Below, in pieces: positions 53,591 through 64,000 of a stretch of 64,000 bases of DNA. The position numbers and the translations under genes were made by a program. The stretch is from contig NZ_MUHU01000001.1 of NCBI RefSeq assembly GCF_002105195.1, positions 186,001 through 250,000 on the forward strand, written 5' to 3'. Below the pieces are notes generated by a model that saw only the letters and a program-made list of their open reading frames with translations, was not told the DNA's origin and searched no databases. The stretch comes from Derxia lacustris (GTDB lineage Bacteria; Pseudomonadota; Gammaproteobacteria; Burkholderiales; Burkholderiaceae_E). Every line of letters begins with the position of its first letter. Position 1 is the first letter of the stretch.

Positions 53591-53621
53591 CTCCGGAGCC
53601 GCAACCTCCGCGGCTCCGGAG
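53591..53621 (-). terminator. strong hairpin between xoxF and xoxG (attenuator or mRNA end)
   Basis: CTCCGGAGCCGC and GCGGCTCCGGAG form a perfect 12-bp stem with a 7-base loop. On the minus strand it is followed by GTTTTCAC, too few T residues for full termination. It could allow partial read-through, giving more xoxF than downstream transcript, or protect the xoxF mRNA 3' end. Confidence 0.65.
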
Positions 53622-53659
53622 CCCCCGGGCGGCATGCCCGAGGGTTCGCGGGTTTGCGA

Positions 53660-55468
53660 TCAGTTGCTCGGCAGCGCAAACACGAACAGCGCGCCGCCAA
53701 GGTCGGTGTACTTGGCCAGGTCCTTGTAGCCGCCCACGGCGCCCAGACCGTCCTGCGCGTTCTCCAGACCCGCCGCCATGCCGATGCCGGCCCAGCCGCC
53801 AATGCCCGAATACACGCCGACGTACTGCTTGCCCGAGTACTCGTAGGTGAACACGTTGCCGATGATCCCGGACGGAACCTTGAACTTCCACAGCTCCTTG
53901 CCGTCCTTCGGGCTCACGGCCTTGAGGTAGCCCTCGAGCGTTCCGTAGAACACCACGTCGCCAGCCGTCGCGAGCGCGCCCGACCAGACCGAGAACTTCT
54001 CCGGCTTGCTCCAGGCGATCTTGCCGGTGCCGGCATCCCAGGCGATGAAGTTGCCCATGCCGCCATGACTGTTGGGCGCCGGGAACATCGACAGCGTGGC
54101 GCCCACATACGGCTGGCCGGCGGTGTACTCGACGCGGAACGGTTCGTAGTCCATGCAGACGTGGTTGGTCGGCACCAGGAACAGGCCGCTCTTGCGATCG
54201 AAGGTAGCCGGTTGCTGATCCTTGGAACCGAGGGCAGCCGGGCAGATGCCCTTGCTGTTCACGTCTTCGCCGTTCTGCTCGGTCGAGTACTTGGCCACCA
54301 CCTGCGGCCGACCGGTCTTCATGTCGACATGCGTGGCCCAGTTGACCGCCGGGTCGTACTTCTCGGCGACCAGCAGCTCGCCGGTTTCGCGGTTGAGCGT
54401 GTAGCCGAAGCCGTTGCGGTCGAAGTGGACCAGCGCCGGCACCTTCTGACCCTTGACGTTGACGTCGGCCAGGATCATTTCGTTGATGCCGTCGAAGTCC
54501 CACTCGTCATGCGGGGTCATCTGGTAGACCCACTTGACCTTGCCGGTATCCACATCGCGGGCCCAGATCGACATCGACCACTTGTTGTCGCCGGGGCGCT
54601 GCTTGGGGTTCCAGGTGCTGGGGTTGCCCGAGCCGTAGTACATCAGGTTGGTCTTGGGGTCGTAGCTGTACCAGCCCCAGGTCGTGCCGCCGCCGATCTT
54701 CCACTGGTCGCCCTGCCAGGTCTTGATCGAGCTGTCCTTGCCGACCGGCGCGAGCTTGCCGTCGGTCCAGGTCACGGTCTTGGCCGGGTCGATCAGCATC
54801 TCGGCGTCGGGGCCGACGCTGTAGCCCTTCCAGACTTCCTTGCCGGTCTTGATGTCGTAGGCCGTCACGCGGCCACGCACGCCGAACTCACCGCCCGAGA
54901 TGCCGGTGATGACCTTGTCCTTGAAGACGTGGGGCGCGTTGGTATTGGTCTCGCCGACCTTCGGATCGCCGTTCTTCACCGACCACACGACCTTGCCCGT
55001 GACCGCGTCGAGCGCGACCAGCGTGGTGTCGGCCTGCTGCAGGAAGATCTTGCCGTCACCATAGGCGAGGCCGCGATTGACCGTGTCGCAACACATGACC
55101 GGAACGACGGCGGCATCCTGCTTCGGCTCGTACTTCCACTTGAAGGTCTGGTCCTTGAGGCTGACCGCGATGACCTTGTTGGGGAACGGCGAGTGGATGT
55201 ACATCGTGTCGCCCACCACCAGCGGCGAGCCTTCGTGACCGCGCAGCACGCCGGTGGACAGCGTCCACGACGCCTGCAACTTGCCGACGTTCGATGCATT
55301 GATCTGCTTGAGATCGCTGTAGCGCTGGTTGGCGTAGTCGCCGGCCTGGGCTGCCCAGTTGGCCGGGTTCTTGATGGCGCTGTCGAGTTGTGCGTCGGCA
55401 TGCGCCGAGAGCGACAGCATCGAGAGTGCGAGCGTCGTCGCGCCCGCTACCGCGTAACGGATGGTCAT
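53660..55468 (-). CDS. xoxF: lanthanide-dependent methanol dehydrogenase XoxF
   Basis: A 602-residue periplasmic PQQ enzyme oxidising methanol and perhaps other alcohols. The signal peptide ends at SAHA-DAQL. Visible features are the vicinal disulfide C126-C127 (VPVMCCDT), the metal ligands E194 (SGGEFG) and N282 ([10 protein letters not shown]), catalytic D324 and the extra D326 in [10 protein letters not shown]. The extra aspartate is the mark of lanthanide binding; calcium enzymes have Ala there. Repeated WD-like propeller strands (VTGKVVW, TGKEVWK) are present. GGAGGAGA precedes the ATG at 55468. No mxaF, mxaI or PQQ synthesis genes are in the window. Confidence 0.95.
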   Translation of the reverse strand: MTIRYAVAGATTLALSMLSLSAHADAQLDSAIKNPANWAAQAGDYANQRYSDLKQINASNVGKLQASWTLSTGVLRGHEGSPLVVGDTMYIHSPFPNKVIAVSLKDQTFKWKYEPKQDAAVVPVMCCDTVNRGLAYGDGKIFLQQADTTLVALDAVTGKVVWSVKNGDPKVGETNTNAPHVFKDKVITGISGGEFGVRGRVTAYDIKTGKEVWKGYSVGPDAEMLIDPAKTVTWTDGKLAPVGKDSSIKTWQGDQWKIGGGTTWGWYSYDPKTNLMYYGSGNPSTWNPKQRPGDNKWSMSIWARDVDTGKVKWVYQMTPHDEWDFDGINEMILADVNVKGQKVPALVHFDRNGFGYTLNRETGELLVAEKYDPAVNWATHVDMKTGRPQVVAKYSTEQNGEDVNSKGICPAALGSKDQQPATFDRKSGLFLVPTNHVCMDYEPFRVEYTAGQPYVGATLSMFPAPNSHGGMGNFIAWDAGTGKIAWSKPEKFSVWSGALATAGDVVFYGTLEGYLKAVSPKDGKELWKFKVPSGIIGNVFTYEYSGKQYVGVYSGIGGWAGIGMAAGLENAQDGLGAVGGYKDLAKYTDLGGALFVFALPSN

Positions 55469-55927
55469 GTGTGTCTCCTCCAGGATTTTTCTTGTCCCGC
55501 TTGTTGCGATGGAATGAGTACCGATCGGAACCGGCACCCTGGTGCGCCGCCCCTCTGACGGGGGCTGGAAGCACCTCCGGCCTGCGTCGCCATCAACGGC
55601 GCCAGCCTTCGGAGAAGGGCATCAACTCGCCTTGCATGAATCACTTTCTGTGCCAGTGATCCGGCGGAAAAACCCTGAATCGGCCTGCCGTCAGGCCTGC
55701 TTCCCTAGGGAAAGGCGGGCTTCGCGTCCCCGTCGACCGGTCGCATGCTGCGAGGCCGCGGCGCCCTGCGTGCAGGTGTGCAGTGCGGCATCGCCGGCCG
55801 CTGTGACAGTTTGAGCCGCGTCGATCCGGGGGACTCGCGCAATCTGTCATTGGCGTCGGGCGGCACGATGCAGCGCCGGGCTGGACCGGCATTTGCGTCG
55901 GCAAGCGGCATAACAACCAAGGAGACC
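55469..55927. promoter_or_regulatory. 459-base divergent region upstream of xoxF
   Basis: This is the only gene-free stretch over 300 bases. It must hold the promoters of xoxF (minus) and of the small secreted protein (plus). I see a perfect palindrome, TTCCCTAGGGAA at 55701-55712, and a loose inverted pair TGACAG (55804-55809) and CTGTCA (55844-55849). No convincing -10/-35 pair, tRNA or small open frame stands out. A lanthanide switch or two-component regulator is a possible user. Confidence 0.5.
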
Positions 55928-56320
55928 ATGTTGACCTCAGCAATCCGTTCCGGGACCGTCGCCAGGCTGCTGGCGGCGACAGCGCTTGCAAGCTTTGCCG
56001 GCAGCGCGCGCGCCGACGAGCCGGCCCAGCCGCGCCACAGCTATCCGACGACAGCGCGCGTGGAATACGTCCAGGAGTGCGTCAACGGCCAGGGCGGCGA
56101 ATTCGTGAGCCTGTACAAATGCTCATGCGCGATCGACAAGATCGCCGACGTGCTCGGCTATGACGACTATGTGCAGGCCTCGACCTTCGCCAAGTACGCG
56201 ACGCTCGGCGGCGAAGGCGGCGGCATCTTCCGCGACACCGACGACGCCCGGCAGACCGCGCGCTCCTATCGCACGCTGGAGGCGAAGGCGTATTCGGAAT
56301 GCGGGTTAAAGCGGCGCTGA
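55928..56320 (+). CDS. small secreted cysteine-containing protein divergent from xoxF
   Basis: A 130-residue protein with a signal peptide (LLAATALASFAGSARA-DEPA). The mature protein has four cysteines: C51 in VQECVNGQG, C65 and C67 in YKCSCAIDKIA, and C125 in SECGLKR. These could form two disulfides. No CxxCH heme motif is present. GGAG directly precedes ACC-ATG at 55928. Its position, facing away from xoxF across a shared control region, suggests a role in methanol oxidation, but I know no function for it. Confidence 0.72.
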   Translation: MLTSAIRSGTVARLLAATALASFAGSARADEPAQPRHSYPTTARVEYVQECVNGQGGEFVSLYKCSCAIDKIADVLGYDDYVQASTFAKYATLGGEGGGIFRDTDDARQTARSYRTLEAKAYSECGLKRR

Positions 56321-56494
56321 GACAGGGGACGGGCGCGCAACCGGCAGAGTTGGGCGAGCACGGGCGTGAAGTGCGTTGGCGGCTGATTGAAGGATTTGCC
56401 CGCAGCCCGCACGCGATGGACGGACTGAAGGCTGGGCCGCCATTGCGGCGACCTCGCAGTCGGCGAAACTGCAAATGCGGCGGACCCGGAAAAC

Positions 56495-56524
56495 AAAAAA
56501 GCCCCTGTTTCCAGGGGCTTTTTT
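56495..56524 (-). terminator. intrinsic terminator of the tRNA-Ser transcript (bidirectional)
   Basis: AAAAAAGCCCCTG (56495-56507) and CAGGGGCTTTTTT (56512-56524) form a perfect 13-bp stem with loop TTTC. Both ends carry A/T runs, so it works on either strand: for tRNA-Ser on the minus strand and for the small secreted protein gene on the plus strand. Confidence 0.92.
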
Positions 56525-56530
56525 CGAATA

Positions 56531-56622
<92 letters not shown>

Positions 56623-56671
56623 GGCTTTGCTGCTTCTTCACGCGTGGTCGTGCGCGAAGCCCGCGACTATA

Positions 56672-58765
<2,094 letters not shown>

Positions 58766-58857
58766 TCAGGTCGGACGGGCGGCGCAGGCCGCGAAGATCG
58801 GGGGCAAGGCGCGCGGCCCGGCGGGGCGCCTCGCGGCACCGCGCACGTCGAGCACGG

Positions 58858-60489
58858 CTAGTCGCCGCGTGACGACGGCTCGTTGCCGCGCGCCTCGTCG
58901 TCGAGGCCGCGCCAGTAGGCGAGCCGCTCGGCGATGCGCGCTTCCAGGCCGCGCGGCGTGGGCGTGTAGAAGCTCGGCTCGCGCATGCCGTCCGGGAAGT
59001 AGGTTTCGCCGGCGGCGTAGGCGTTGGGCTCGTCGTGGGCGTAGCGGTAGTCGTGGCCGTAGCCGAGGTTCTTCATAAGCTTGGTCGGCGCGTTGCGCAG
59101 GTGCAGCGGCACCGGGCGCGAGCCGTCCTCCTTCACGAAGCGCATCGCGGCCTTGTAGGCGGTGTAGACCGCGTTCGACTTGGGCGCGACCGCGAGATAG
59201 ACGAGCGCCTGGGCCAGCGCCAGCTCGCCCTCGGGCGAGCCGAGCCGCTCGTAGGTGTCGGCGGCGGCGAGCGTGACCTCGATCGCGCGCGGGTCGGCGA
59301 GGCCGATGTCCTCGTTGGCCATGCGGATCAGCCGACGCGCGAGGTAGCGCGGGTCCACGCCGCCGTCGAGCATGCGGCAGAACCAGTAGAGCGAGGCGTC
59401 GGGCTGGCTGCCGCGCACGCTCTTGTGCAGCGCGCTGATCGAGTCGTAGAAGGCTTCGCCGCCCTTGTCGAAGCGGCGCAGGTTCTCGCTCAGGGCGCGG
59501 GCGAGGACGGCTTCGTCGATGAGGCGGGCGGGTGGCTCTTCGGCGGCGCGCTCGGCGACGGCGCCGGCATCGGCGGCCGGTTCGGCGCCACTGCCCTGCC
59601 CGGCTGTCGCCGCGCGCGGCGCCGGAATCGCCCGCGCGACGATCTCCAGGTTGTTGAGCAGCTTGCGGCCGTCGCCGTCGCTGGAGCGCAGCAGCAGCTC
59701 GCGCGCCTTCGGCTCGAAGACGATGCCGTGCAGCTCGGGCGCCTCGGGCGCGGCGATGGCGCGGTCGATCATCTCGCCGAGCGCCGGCTCGTCGAGCGAG
59801 GCCAGTACGTAGACCGCCGCGCGCGACAGCAGCGCCGAGTTCACCTCGAAGCTCGGGTTCTCGGTGGTCGCGCCCACGAACACGAACAGCCCGCTCTCCA
59901 CATGCGGCAGCAGCGCGTCCTGCTGGCTCTTGTTGAAGCGGTGGATCTCGTCGATGAACAGCAGCGTCTGGCGGCCGGTGGCGTCGCGCGTGGCCTGGGC
60001 CGTGGCGACCGCCTCGCGGATGTCCTTCACGCCCGCGAGCACCGCCGACAGCGCGATGTAGGCACAGCCGAAGGCGTCGGCCATGAGCCGCGCGAGCGTG
60101 GTCTTGCCGACGCCGGGCGGGCCCCAGAGGATCATCGAATGCGGCCGGCCCGAGGCGAAGGCGACCGCGAGCGGCTTGCCCTCGCCGAGCAGATGACGCT
60201 GGCCGATCACGTCGGCGATGGTGTGCGGGCGCAGGCGCTCGGCAAGCGGGGCGGATTGCGACAGGTGGCGGGCGGCGGCATCGCGGCCGGGGCGCGCCTC
60301 GCCGGCATCAGCGCGCATCCCGGCGCGCGATGCGTCCGGCGCCGAATCGCGGCCGGAGGCGGTCGCGCGGTCGGACGGACCGGAGCCTGCGTCAGGCGCG
60401 AGAGGGTCGCGCGGGTCGGGAACGGGAAGATCGAGATCGCCGAACAGCGAATCGCCGGCGGCCGGGGGCGGGGTTTTGCGTGCAGCCAT
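58858..60489 (-). CDS. rarA: replication-associated recombination protein A (MgsA/WRNIP1 AAA ATPase)
   Basis: A 543-residue clamp-loader-like ATPase acting at stalled forks. An N-terminal extension (about residues 1-75, Pro/Asp/Ala-rich, with [12 protein letters not shown]) precedes [20 protein letters not shown]. Walker A is [12 protein letters not shown], Walker [19 protein letters not shown] and sensor 1 [12 protein letters not shown]. The C-terminal tetramerisation region ([26 protein letters not shown]-type) is present. An Ala/Glu-rich insert splits the lid (about 315-345). I choose ATG 60489; an in-frame near-copy of the start region lies 150 bases upstream at 60639. Confidence 0.9.
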   Translation of the reverse strand: MAARKTPPPAAGDSLFGDLDLPVPDPRDPLAPDAGSGPSDRATASGRDSAPDASRAGMRADAGEARPGRDAAARHLSQSAPLAERLRPHTIADVIGQRHLLGEGKPLAVAFASGRPHSMILWGPPGVGKTTLARLMADAFGCAYIALSAVLAGVKDIREAVATAQATRDATGRQTLLFIDEIHRFNKSQQDALLPHVESGLFVFVGATTENPSFEVNSALLSRAAVYVLASLDEPALGEMIDRAIAAPEAPELHGIVFEPKARELLLRSSDGDGRKLLNNLEIVARAIPAPRAATAGQGSGAEPAADAGAVAERAAEEPPARLIDEAVLARALSENLRRFDKGGEAFYDSISALHKSVRGSQPDASLYWFCRMLDGGVDPRYLARRLIRMANEDIGLADPRAIEVTLAAADTYERLGSPEGELALAQALVYLAVAPKSNAVYTAYKAAMRFVKEDGSRPVPLHLRNAPTKLMKNLGYGHDYRYAHDEPNAYAAGETYFPDGMREPSFYTPTPRGLEARIAERLAYWRGLDDEARGNEPSSRGD

Positions 60490-60646
60490 GCGGGCGATTC
60501 TCGCATCGGACCGAGGCGCGGCGTCCGGCGATCGGCGCCATGCGCGTGTCGGGCAGCGACCTGGCGCCGTCAGCGCCGACGCCTCCTTCGGACCGGCCGG
60601 CCGCCCGGCCGCCGGCGGCGGAGTCTTGCGCGTGGCCATGCGCGCG
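60457..60646 (-). repeat. two near-copies of the rarA start region, 150 bases apart
   Basis: 60457-60496 and 60607-60646 match at 32 of 40 positions. Each encodes a start followed by almost the same peptide: [12 protein letters not shown] and [12 protein letters not shown]. The offset of exactly 50 codons keeps both in the rarA frame. The upstream copy overlaps the end of the glyoxalase-II-like gene. Confidence 0.8.
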
Positions 60647-61291
60647 TCAGCCGAAGTTCTCGTCGGCCACGAAGGGGTTGTCGGCACGCTCGGCGCCAAA
60701 CGTGGACATCGGCCCGTGACCCGGCACGAAGCGGATGTCGTCGCCGAGCGGGAACAGCTTGGCGCGGATGGAGTGGATCAGGTCGTCGTGATTGCCGCGC
60801 GGAAAGTCGGTGCGGCCGATCGAGCCCTTGAACAGCACATCGCCGACCCAGGCCAGCTTGCCCGGCTTGAACAGGAACACCACATGGCCCGGCGTGTGGC
60901 CCGGGCAATGGACCACGTCGAGCTCGATGCTGCCGACCGTGACCGTGTCGCCGTCCTCCAACCAGCGCGTCGGCACAAAGCTGCGCGACGGCGGAAAGCC
61001 CCACTTCTTTGCCGAGTCGGCCAGTCCGTCGATCCAGAAATCGTCGCCGCGATGCGGGCCTTCGACCGGCACGCCGAGCTTGTCGGCCAGCTCGGCGACC
61101 GCGCCGCAATGGTCGAGATGGCCGTGCGTGACCAGCAGCTTCTCGATGGTGATGCCCTTCTGCCTGGCGATGTCGAGCAGCCGGTCGGCCTCGCCGCCGG
61201 CATCGACCAGCGCGCCGAGCTTGGTGGTGTCGTCCCAGATGAGCGAGCAGTTCTGCTGGAAGGCGGTGACGGAAATGATCGAGCAGTTCAT
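60647..61291 (-). CDS. glyoxalase II-like MBL-fold hydrolase
   Basis: A 214-residue cytosolic metallo-hydrolase of the YcbL/glyoxalase II-like group. Ligands are complete: LVTHGHLDHCGAV, the histidine in CPGHTPGHVVFL, the aspartate in WVGDVLFKGSIGRTDFP and the last histidine in VPGHGPMSTFG. Full-length glyoxalase II has an extra C-terminal domain missing here. The substrate may be S-lactoylglutathione or another thioester. It precedes rarA on the same strand, with a 157-base gap that contains the repeated rarA start region. Confidence 0.88.
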   Translation of the reverse strand: MNCSIISVTAFQQNCSLIWDDTTKLGALVDAGGEADRLLDIARQKGITIEKLLVTHGHLDHCGAVAELADKLGVPVEGPHRGDDFWIDGLADSAKKWGFPPSRSFVPTRWLEDGDTVTVGSIELDVVHCPGHTPGHVVFLFKPGKLAWVGDVLFKGSIGRTDFPRGNHDDLIHSIRAKLFPLGDDIRFVPGHGPMSTFGAERADNPFVADENFG

Positions 61292-61305
61292 GGCGGCTTC
61301 AGGCG

Positions 61306-61926
61306 TCAGCGCAGCTTGGCGCGCGCATCGTTGATGGTGTTGGTGAGGGCGGCGCGCACGGCATTGGCCAGCTCCACGTCGCCGTTGTCGCCGCGCCAGC
61401 TGGCGAGCGCCTCGCCGGCAAAGCGGCGGCCGTCGATCGAGGCGGCAAAGCGCACGGTCACGCTGTGGGCGGCGCCGGGATGCACATCGCGGAACACCGG
61501 CACTTCGTTGCCGCTGAAGCTGAAGCGGCGCAACCGGTCGACGAAGCTGCTGCGCGCCATCTGCACATGGGCGTCCTCCACGAACATGGTCGCGTCGGCG
61601 CGCTCGATGCGCAGCGCATGGCCGGTGAGCGTCTTGCCGAAGGCTTCTTCCAGCGCCGCCACCAGTCGGTCGGGCAGCGGCGGCGTGAAGGCGTCGTCGG
61701 CCATCAGCAGCTCGGCGCCGCGCGCGGTGTTGCGCGCATCGCCAAAGCGGCTTTCGGTCCGGCCGTCGGTCACGGTGAACGGCCGTTCGGGCGCGGTCGC
61801 GCAGGCCGCCAGCGCCAGCAGCGCGCCGGCGCAGGCGCAGCGGCCGGCCGTCCCCGGCGCCAACCGCGCCCGCGCGCGCAGTCGCGCCGCAAGATTCATC
61901 CGACCGATTCCAGGCACTCCCGGCAT
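61306..61926 (-). CDS. lipoprotein of unknown function
   Basis: A protein of about 206 residues with a lipoprotein signal (ALLALAACAT). ATG 61926 is preceded by GGAGAGAG at good spacing; ATG 61899 is an alternative with a closer GGAATCGG. The mature part contains VTDGRTESRFGDARNT, FVEDAHVQMARSSF and NEVPVFRDVHPGAAHSVTV, with a C-terminal helix (VRAALTNTINDARAKL). It has no catalytic motif I know. The pattern resembles periplasmic proteins of the YajG/penicillin-binding-activator type, but I would not assign it. It lies between lolA and the glyoxalase-II-like gene. Confidence 0.75.
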   Translation of the reverse strand: MPGVPGIGRMNLAARLRARARLAPGTAGRCACAGALLALAACATAPERPFTVTDGRTESRFGDARNTARGAELLMADDAFTPPLPDRLVAALEEAFGKTLTGHALRIERADATMFVEDAHVQMARSSFVDRLRRFSFSGNEVPVFRDVHPGAAHSVTVRFAASIDGRRFAGEALASWRGDNGDVELANAVRAALTNTINDARAKLR

Positions 61927-61963
61927 GACGACTCTCTCCGCACCGCCTTCAGGCGGCGCCAGT

Positions 61964-62632
61964 TCATTGTTCGAGCACTTCCGCCCCCTTGGGCGGCGTG
62001 AAGATGAAGGTCTCGGCGGGCAAGGCCGGATTGCGCTCGATCTTGCCGAAGCTGAGCCGCGACACTTGTCCGAAAGCGTCACGCAATTCCATTACCTGGG
62101 GCAGACCGTCGCGAAAGCCGATGCTGACGCGCTCGAAGCTCGAATCCTTCAGCTTCGGCGTGGCATCGAGCCAGTCGAGACCGTCGTGCTCGCCGGTTTC
62201 CTTCAGCGTGAAGTTTCGTTCCAGATCGTTGCTGCCAAACAGGATGGCGGCCGGCGAATCGCCGAGCGCGCTGCCCAGCTTGCGCACCGTCACCTGGTCG
62301 AGATCCTTGTCGTAGATCCAGAGCTTCTGGCCGTCGGCCACCAGCAGCTGCTCGAAGGGCTTGGCATAGCTCCAGCGGAACTTGCCCGGCCGCGCGAACG
62401 CAAACGTGCCCGACTGGCTGCGCGCCGCCGCGCCGCCGCGCTCGATGCGCTGCACGAAGTCGCCGCGCGCGGTTTTCGTGCCGGCGGTAAACGCCTTGAG
62501 CTGGTCGAGCGCGCCGGCCTGGGCCGGGCTTGCGCACAGCGTGGCGAGCGCCACGCAGCCGGCGGCCAGCGCGCGTCGCAGCGCAAGCGGGCCGATGCCG
62601 TGCTGGGCACGGCGCAGAAAAAGTGTGGTCAT
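61964..62632 (-). CDS. lolA: outer-membrane lipoprotein carrier protein LolA
   Basis: A 222-residue periplasmic chaperone that carries lipoproteins from LolCDE to LolB. The signal peptide ends near [10 protein letters not shown]. Family features are [60 protein letters not shown] and [21 protein letters not shown]. The ribosome site is poor, with a pyrimidine run before the ATG. It lies 47 bases after ftsK, the usual order in this group. Confidence 0.94.
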   Translation of the reverse strand: MTTLFLRRAQHGIGPLALRRALAAGCVALATLCASPAQAGALDQLKAFTAGTKTARGDFVQRIERGGAAARSQSGTFAFARPGKFRWSYAKPFEQLLVADGQKLWIYDKDLDQVTVRKLGSALGDSPAAILFGSNDLERNFTLKETGEHDGLDWLDATPKLKDSSFERVSIGFRDGLPQVMELRDAFGQVSRLSFGKIERNPALPAETFIFTPPKGAEVLEQ

Positions 62633-62679
62633 GGGAGAGGAGAAGTCGCGCGGCAGCCGCGCCTGCCGCCGGACGCGCA

Positions 62680-64000
62680 TCACTCGTTGCCCGACATGGG
62701 CACGAGGATTTCGCGGTTGCCGTTGGTCTGCATCGCGGAAACCAGGCCGGACTGTTCCATCTGTTCGAGCAGCCGGGCGGCGCGGTTGTAACCGATGCGC
62801 AGATTGCGCTGCACCAGCGAGATCGAGGCCTTGCGGTTCTTGAGCACGACGGCCACGGCCTGGTCGTAGAGCGCCACGTCCTCGCCGCCTTCCGCGCCCG
62901 AGCCGACGCCGCTGCCGGCGCCCAGATCGACCGCGTAATCGCTTTCCACGCCGCCTTCGAGGATGCCCTCGACGTAATCGGGCGGGCCGGCCTTCTTCAG
63001 CTGGGTCACCACGCGATGCACTTCCTCGTCGCTGACGAAGGCGCCGTGGACCCGCGTGGGCAGGCCGGTGCCGGAGGCCATGTAGAGCATGTCGCCCATG
63101 CCCAGCAGCGCCTCGGCGCCCTGCTGGTCGAGGATGGTGCGCGAGTCGATCTTGCTGCTGACCTGGAAGGAAATGCGCGTCGGCACATTGGCCTTGATGA
63201 GGCCGGTAATCACGTCGACGCTCGGCCGCTGCGTGGCCAGGATCAGGTGGATGCCGGCGGCGCGCGCCTTCTGCGCGATGCGCGCGATCAGCTCCTCGAC
63301 CTTCTTGCCGACCACCATCATCAGGTCGGCCAGCTCGTCGATGACGATGACGATGACCGGCAGCCGCTCCAGCGGCTCGGGCGCGTCGGGCGTGAGCGTG
63401 AGCGGATTGGGAATCTTCTCCTCGCGCTTGGCCGCCTCGGCGATCTTGTTGTTGAAGCCGGCCAGATTGCGCACGCCGACCTTGCTCATCAGCCGGTAGC
63501 GCCGCTCCATCTCGGCCACGCACCAGTTGAGCGCATGGCCGGCCTGCTTCATGTCGGTGACCACCGGCGCCAGCAGATGCGGGATGCCTTCGTACATGCT
63601 CATTTCGAGCATCTTCGGGTCGATGAGGATGAGCCGCACTTCTTCGGGCGTGGCCTTGTAGACCAGCGACAGGATCATCGCGTTGATGCCGACCGACTTG
63701 CCCGAACCCGTGGTGCCGGCCACCAGCAGGTGGGGCATCTTGGCCAGATCGGCCACCATCGGCTTGCCGGCGATGTCCTTGCCGAGCGCCATCGTCAGCC
63801 GCGACGGCGCGTCGTTGTAGATGGCCGAGCCGAGGATTTCGCTGAGCCGCACGGTCTGGCGCTTGGGATTCGGCAGCTCCAGGCCCATGGTGTTCTTGCC
63901 CGGAATCGTCTCGACCACGCGGATGCTGGTGAGCGTGAGCGCACGCGCCAGATCCTTGGCCAGATTGACGATCTGCGAGCCCTTCACGCCGGTCGCCGGC
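62680..64000 (-). CDS. ftsK: DNA translocase FtsK, C-terminal part (5' end outside window)
   Basis: About 440 residues of the motor and gamma domains of the septal DNA translocase that clears chromosomes and activates XerCD. The frame runs on to the last base of the window, so the membrane anchor and linker are beyond it. Walker A is [16 protein letters not shown], Walker [16 protein letters not shown], followed by [17 protein letters not shown]. The C-terminal winged helix for KOPS recognition is present ([20 protein letters not shown]). A Gly/Ser-rich linker ([13 protein letters not shown]) separates motor from gamma domain. Confidence 0.96.
   Translation of the reverse strand, partial: PATGVKGSQIVNLAKDLARALTLTSIRVVETIPGKNTMGLELPNPKRQTVRLSEILGSAIYNDAPSRLTMALGKDIAGKPMVADLAKMPHLLVAGTTGSGKSVGINAMILSLVYKATPEEVRLILIDPKMLEMSMYEGIPHLLAPVVTDMKQAGHALNWCVAEMERRYRLMSKVGVRNLAGFNNKIAEAAKREEKIPNPLTLTPDAPEPLERLPVIVIVIDELADLMMVVGKKVEELIARIAQKARAAGIHLILATQRPSVDVITGLIKANVPTRISFQVSSKIDSRTILDQQGAEALLGMGDMLYMASGTGLPTRVHGAFVSDEEVHRVVTQLKKAGPPDYVEGILEGGVESDYAVDLGAGSGVGSGAEGGEDVALYDQAVAVVLKNRKASISLVQRNLRIGYNRAARLLEQMEQSGLVSAMQTNGNREILVPMSGNE

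Noticed and set aside
53654..55558. 634-codon plus-strand frame opposite xoxF
   Set aside because: xoxF is unmistakable. The opposite frame is a codon-bias shadow.

Overview
The window is high-GC DNA from a Gram-negative bacterium, most likely a betaproteobacterium of the order Burkholderiales. This rests on gene order typical of that group (leuS-lptE-holA-proA; ftsK-lolA-rarA-serS; a DUF3460 gene beside scpA), on lipid A/Kdo modification genes and on outer-membrane lipoprotein genes. Genus cannot be fixed from the sequence alone. Both ends cut genes: metG on the left (N-terminus missing) and ftsK on the right (N-terminus missing).

Layout. 1-4315: end of metG, then a small phosphosignalling operon (membrane CheA-like kinase with a PilJ-type sensor, CheY-like receiver, CheX-like phosphatase). 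4413-9145: lipopolysaccharide inner-core/lipid A genes (Kdo hydroxylase, GT39 transferase, LpxO-type hydroxylase, heptosyltransferase family). 9374-14258: small metabolic genes (MetX-like alpha/beta hydrolase, DUF938 methyltransferase, SDR, YdhR-like protein), a SulP anion transporter and a DUF3460 protein. 14288-18831: scpA, then a GAF-PAS histidine kinase translationally coupled to an ABC exporter half-transporter. 18849-22890 (minus): a small conserved protein, a UvrD-type helicase and a GDSL lipoprotein. 22980-34038: a signalling island with five overlapping or tightly packed minus-strand genes (receiver-EAL, receiver-Hpt, receiver, Cache histidine kinase, receiver-kinase). Divergent from them are an HTH-receiver protein, an orphan GspE/PilB-type ATPase and a soluble tandem-sensor CheW protein. 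Two receivers in this island have lost the phospho-acceptor aspartate. 34155-43457: leuS, lptE, an SDR gene, holA, then a GH16 lipoprotein and an apparently frameshifted APH/AAA gene on the opposite strand, then proA. 43454-48711: an ArnT-like transferase, hemJ, an RlmL-like rRNA methyltransferase with a long disordered Arg/Asp/Pro repeat region, and tRNA-Met with a clear promoter and terminator. 48738-56320: a lanthanide-type methanol dehydrogenase cluster (xoxF, xoxG, xoxJ) with a quinoprotein-associated SoxYZ-like carrier and two metallo-beta-lactamase-fold proteins, one of which has lost nearly all zinc ligands, plus a divergent small secreted cysteine protein. 56495-64000 (minus): tRNA-Ser, serS, an FAH-family hydrolase, rarA, a glyoxalase-II-like protein, a lipoprotein, lolA and ftsK.

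How genes work together. The xox operon runs xoxF, xoxG, xoxJ, unknown 225-residue protein, MBL protein, SoxYZ-like carrier, degenerate MBL protein, with 1-4 base overlaps or short gaps after a strong hairpin that separates xoxF from the rest. It should provide periplasmic alcohol oxidation with PQQ and a lanthanide. The 22980-34038 island looks like one regulatory unit that feeds signals into cyclic-di-GMP breakdown and possibly a pilus or secretion ATPase, but no pilus structural genes are present. I saw no CRISPR array, phage, insertion sequence or integrase. The only gene-free stretch over 300 bases is 55469-55927.
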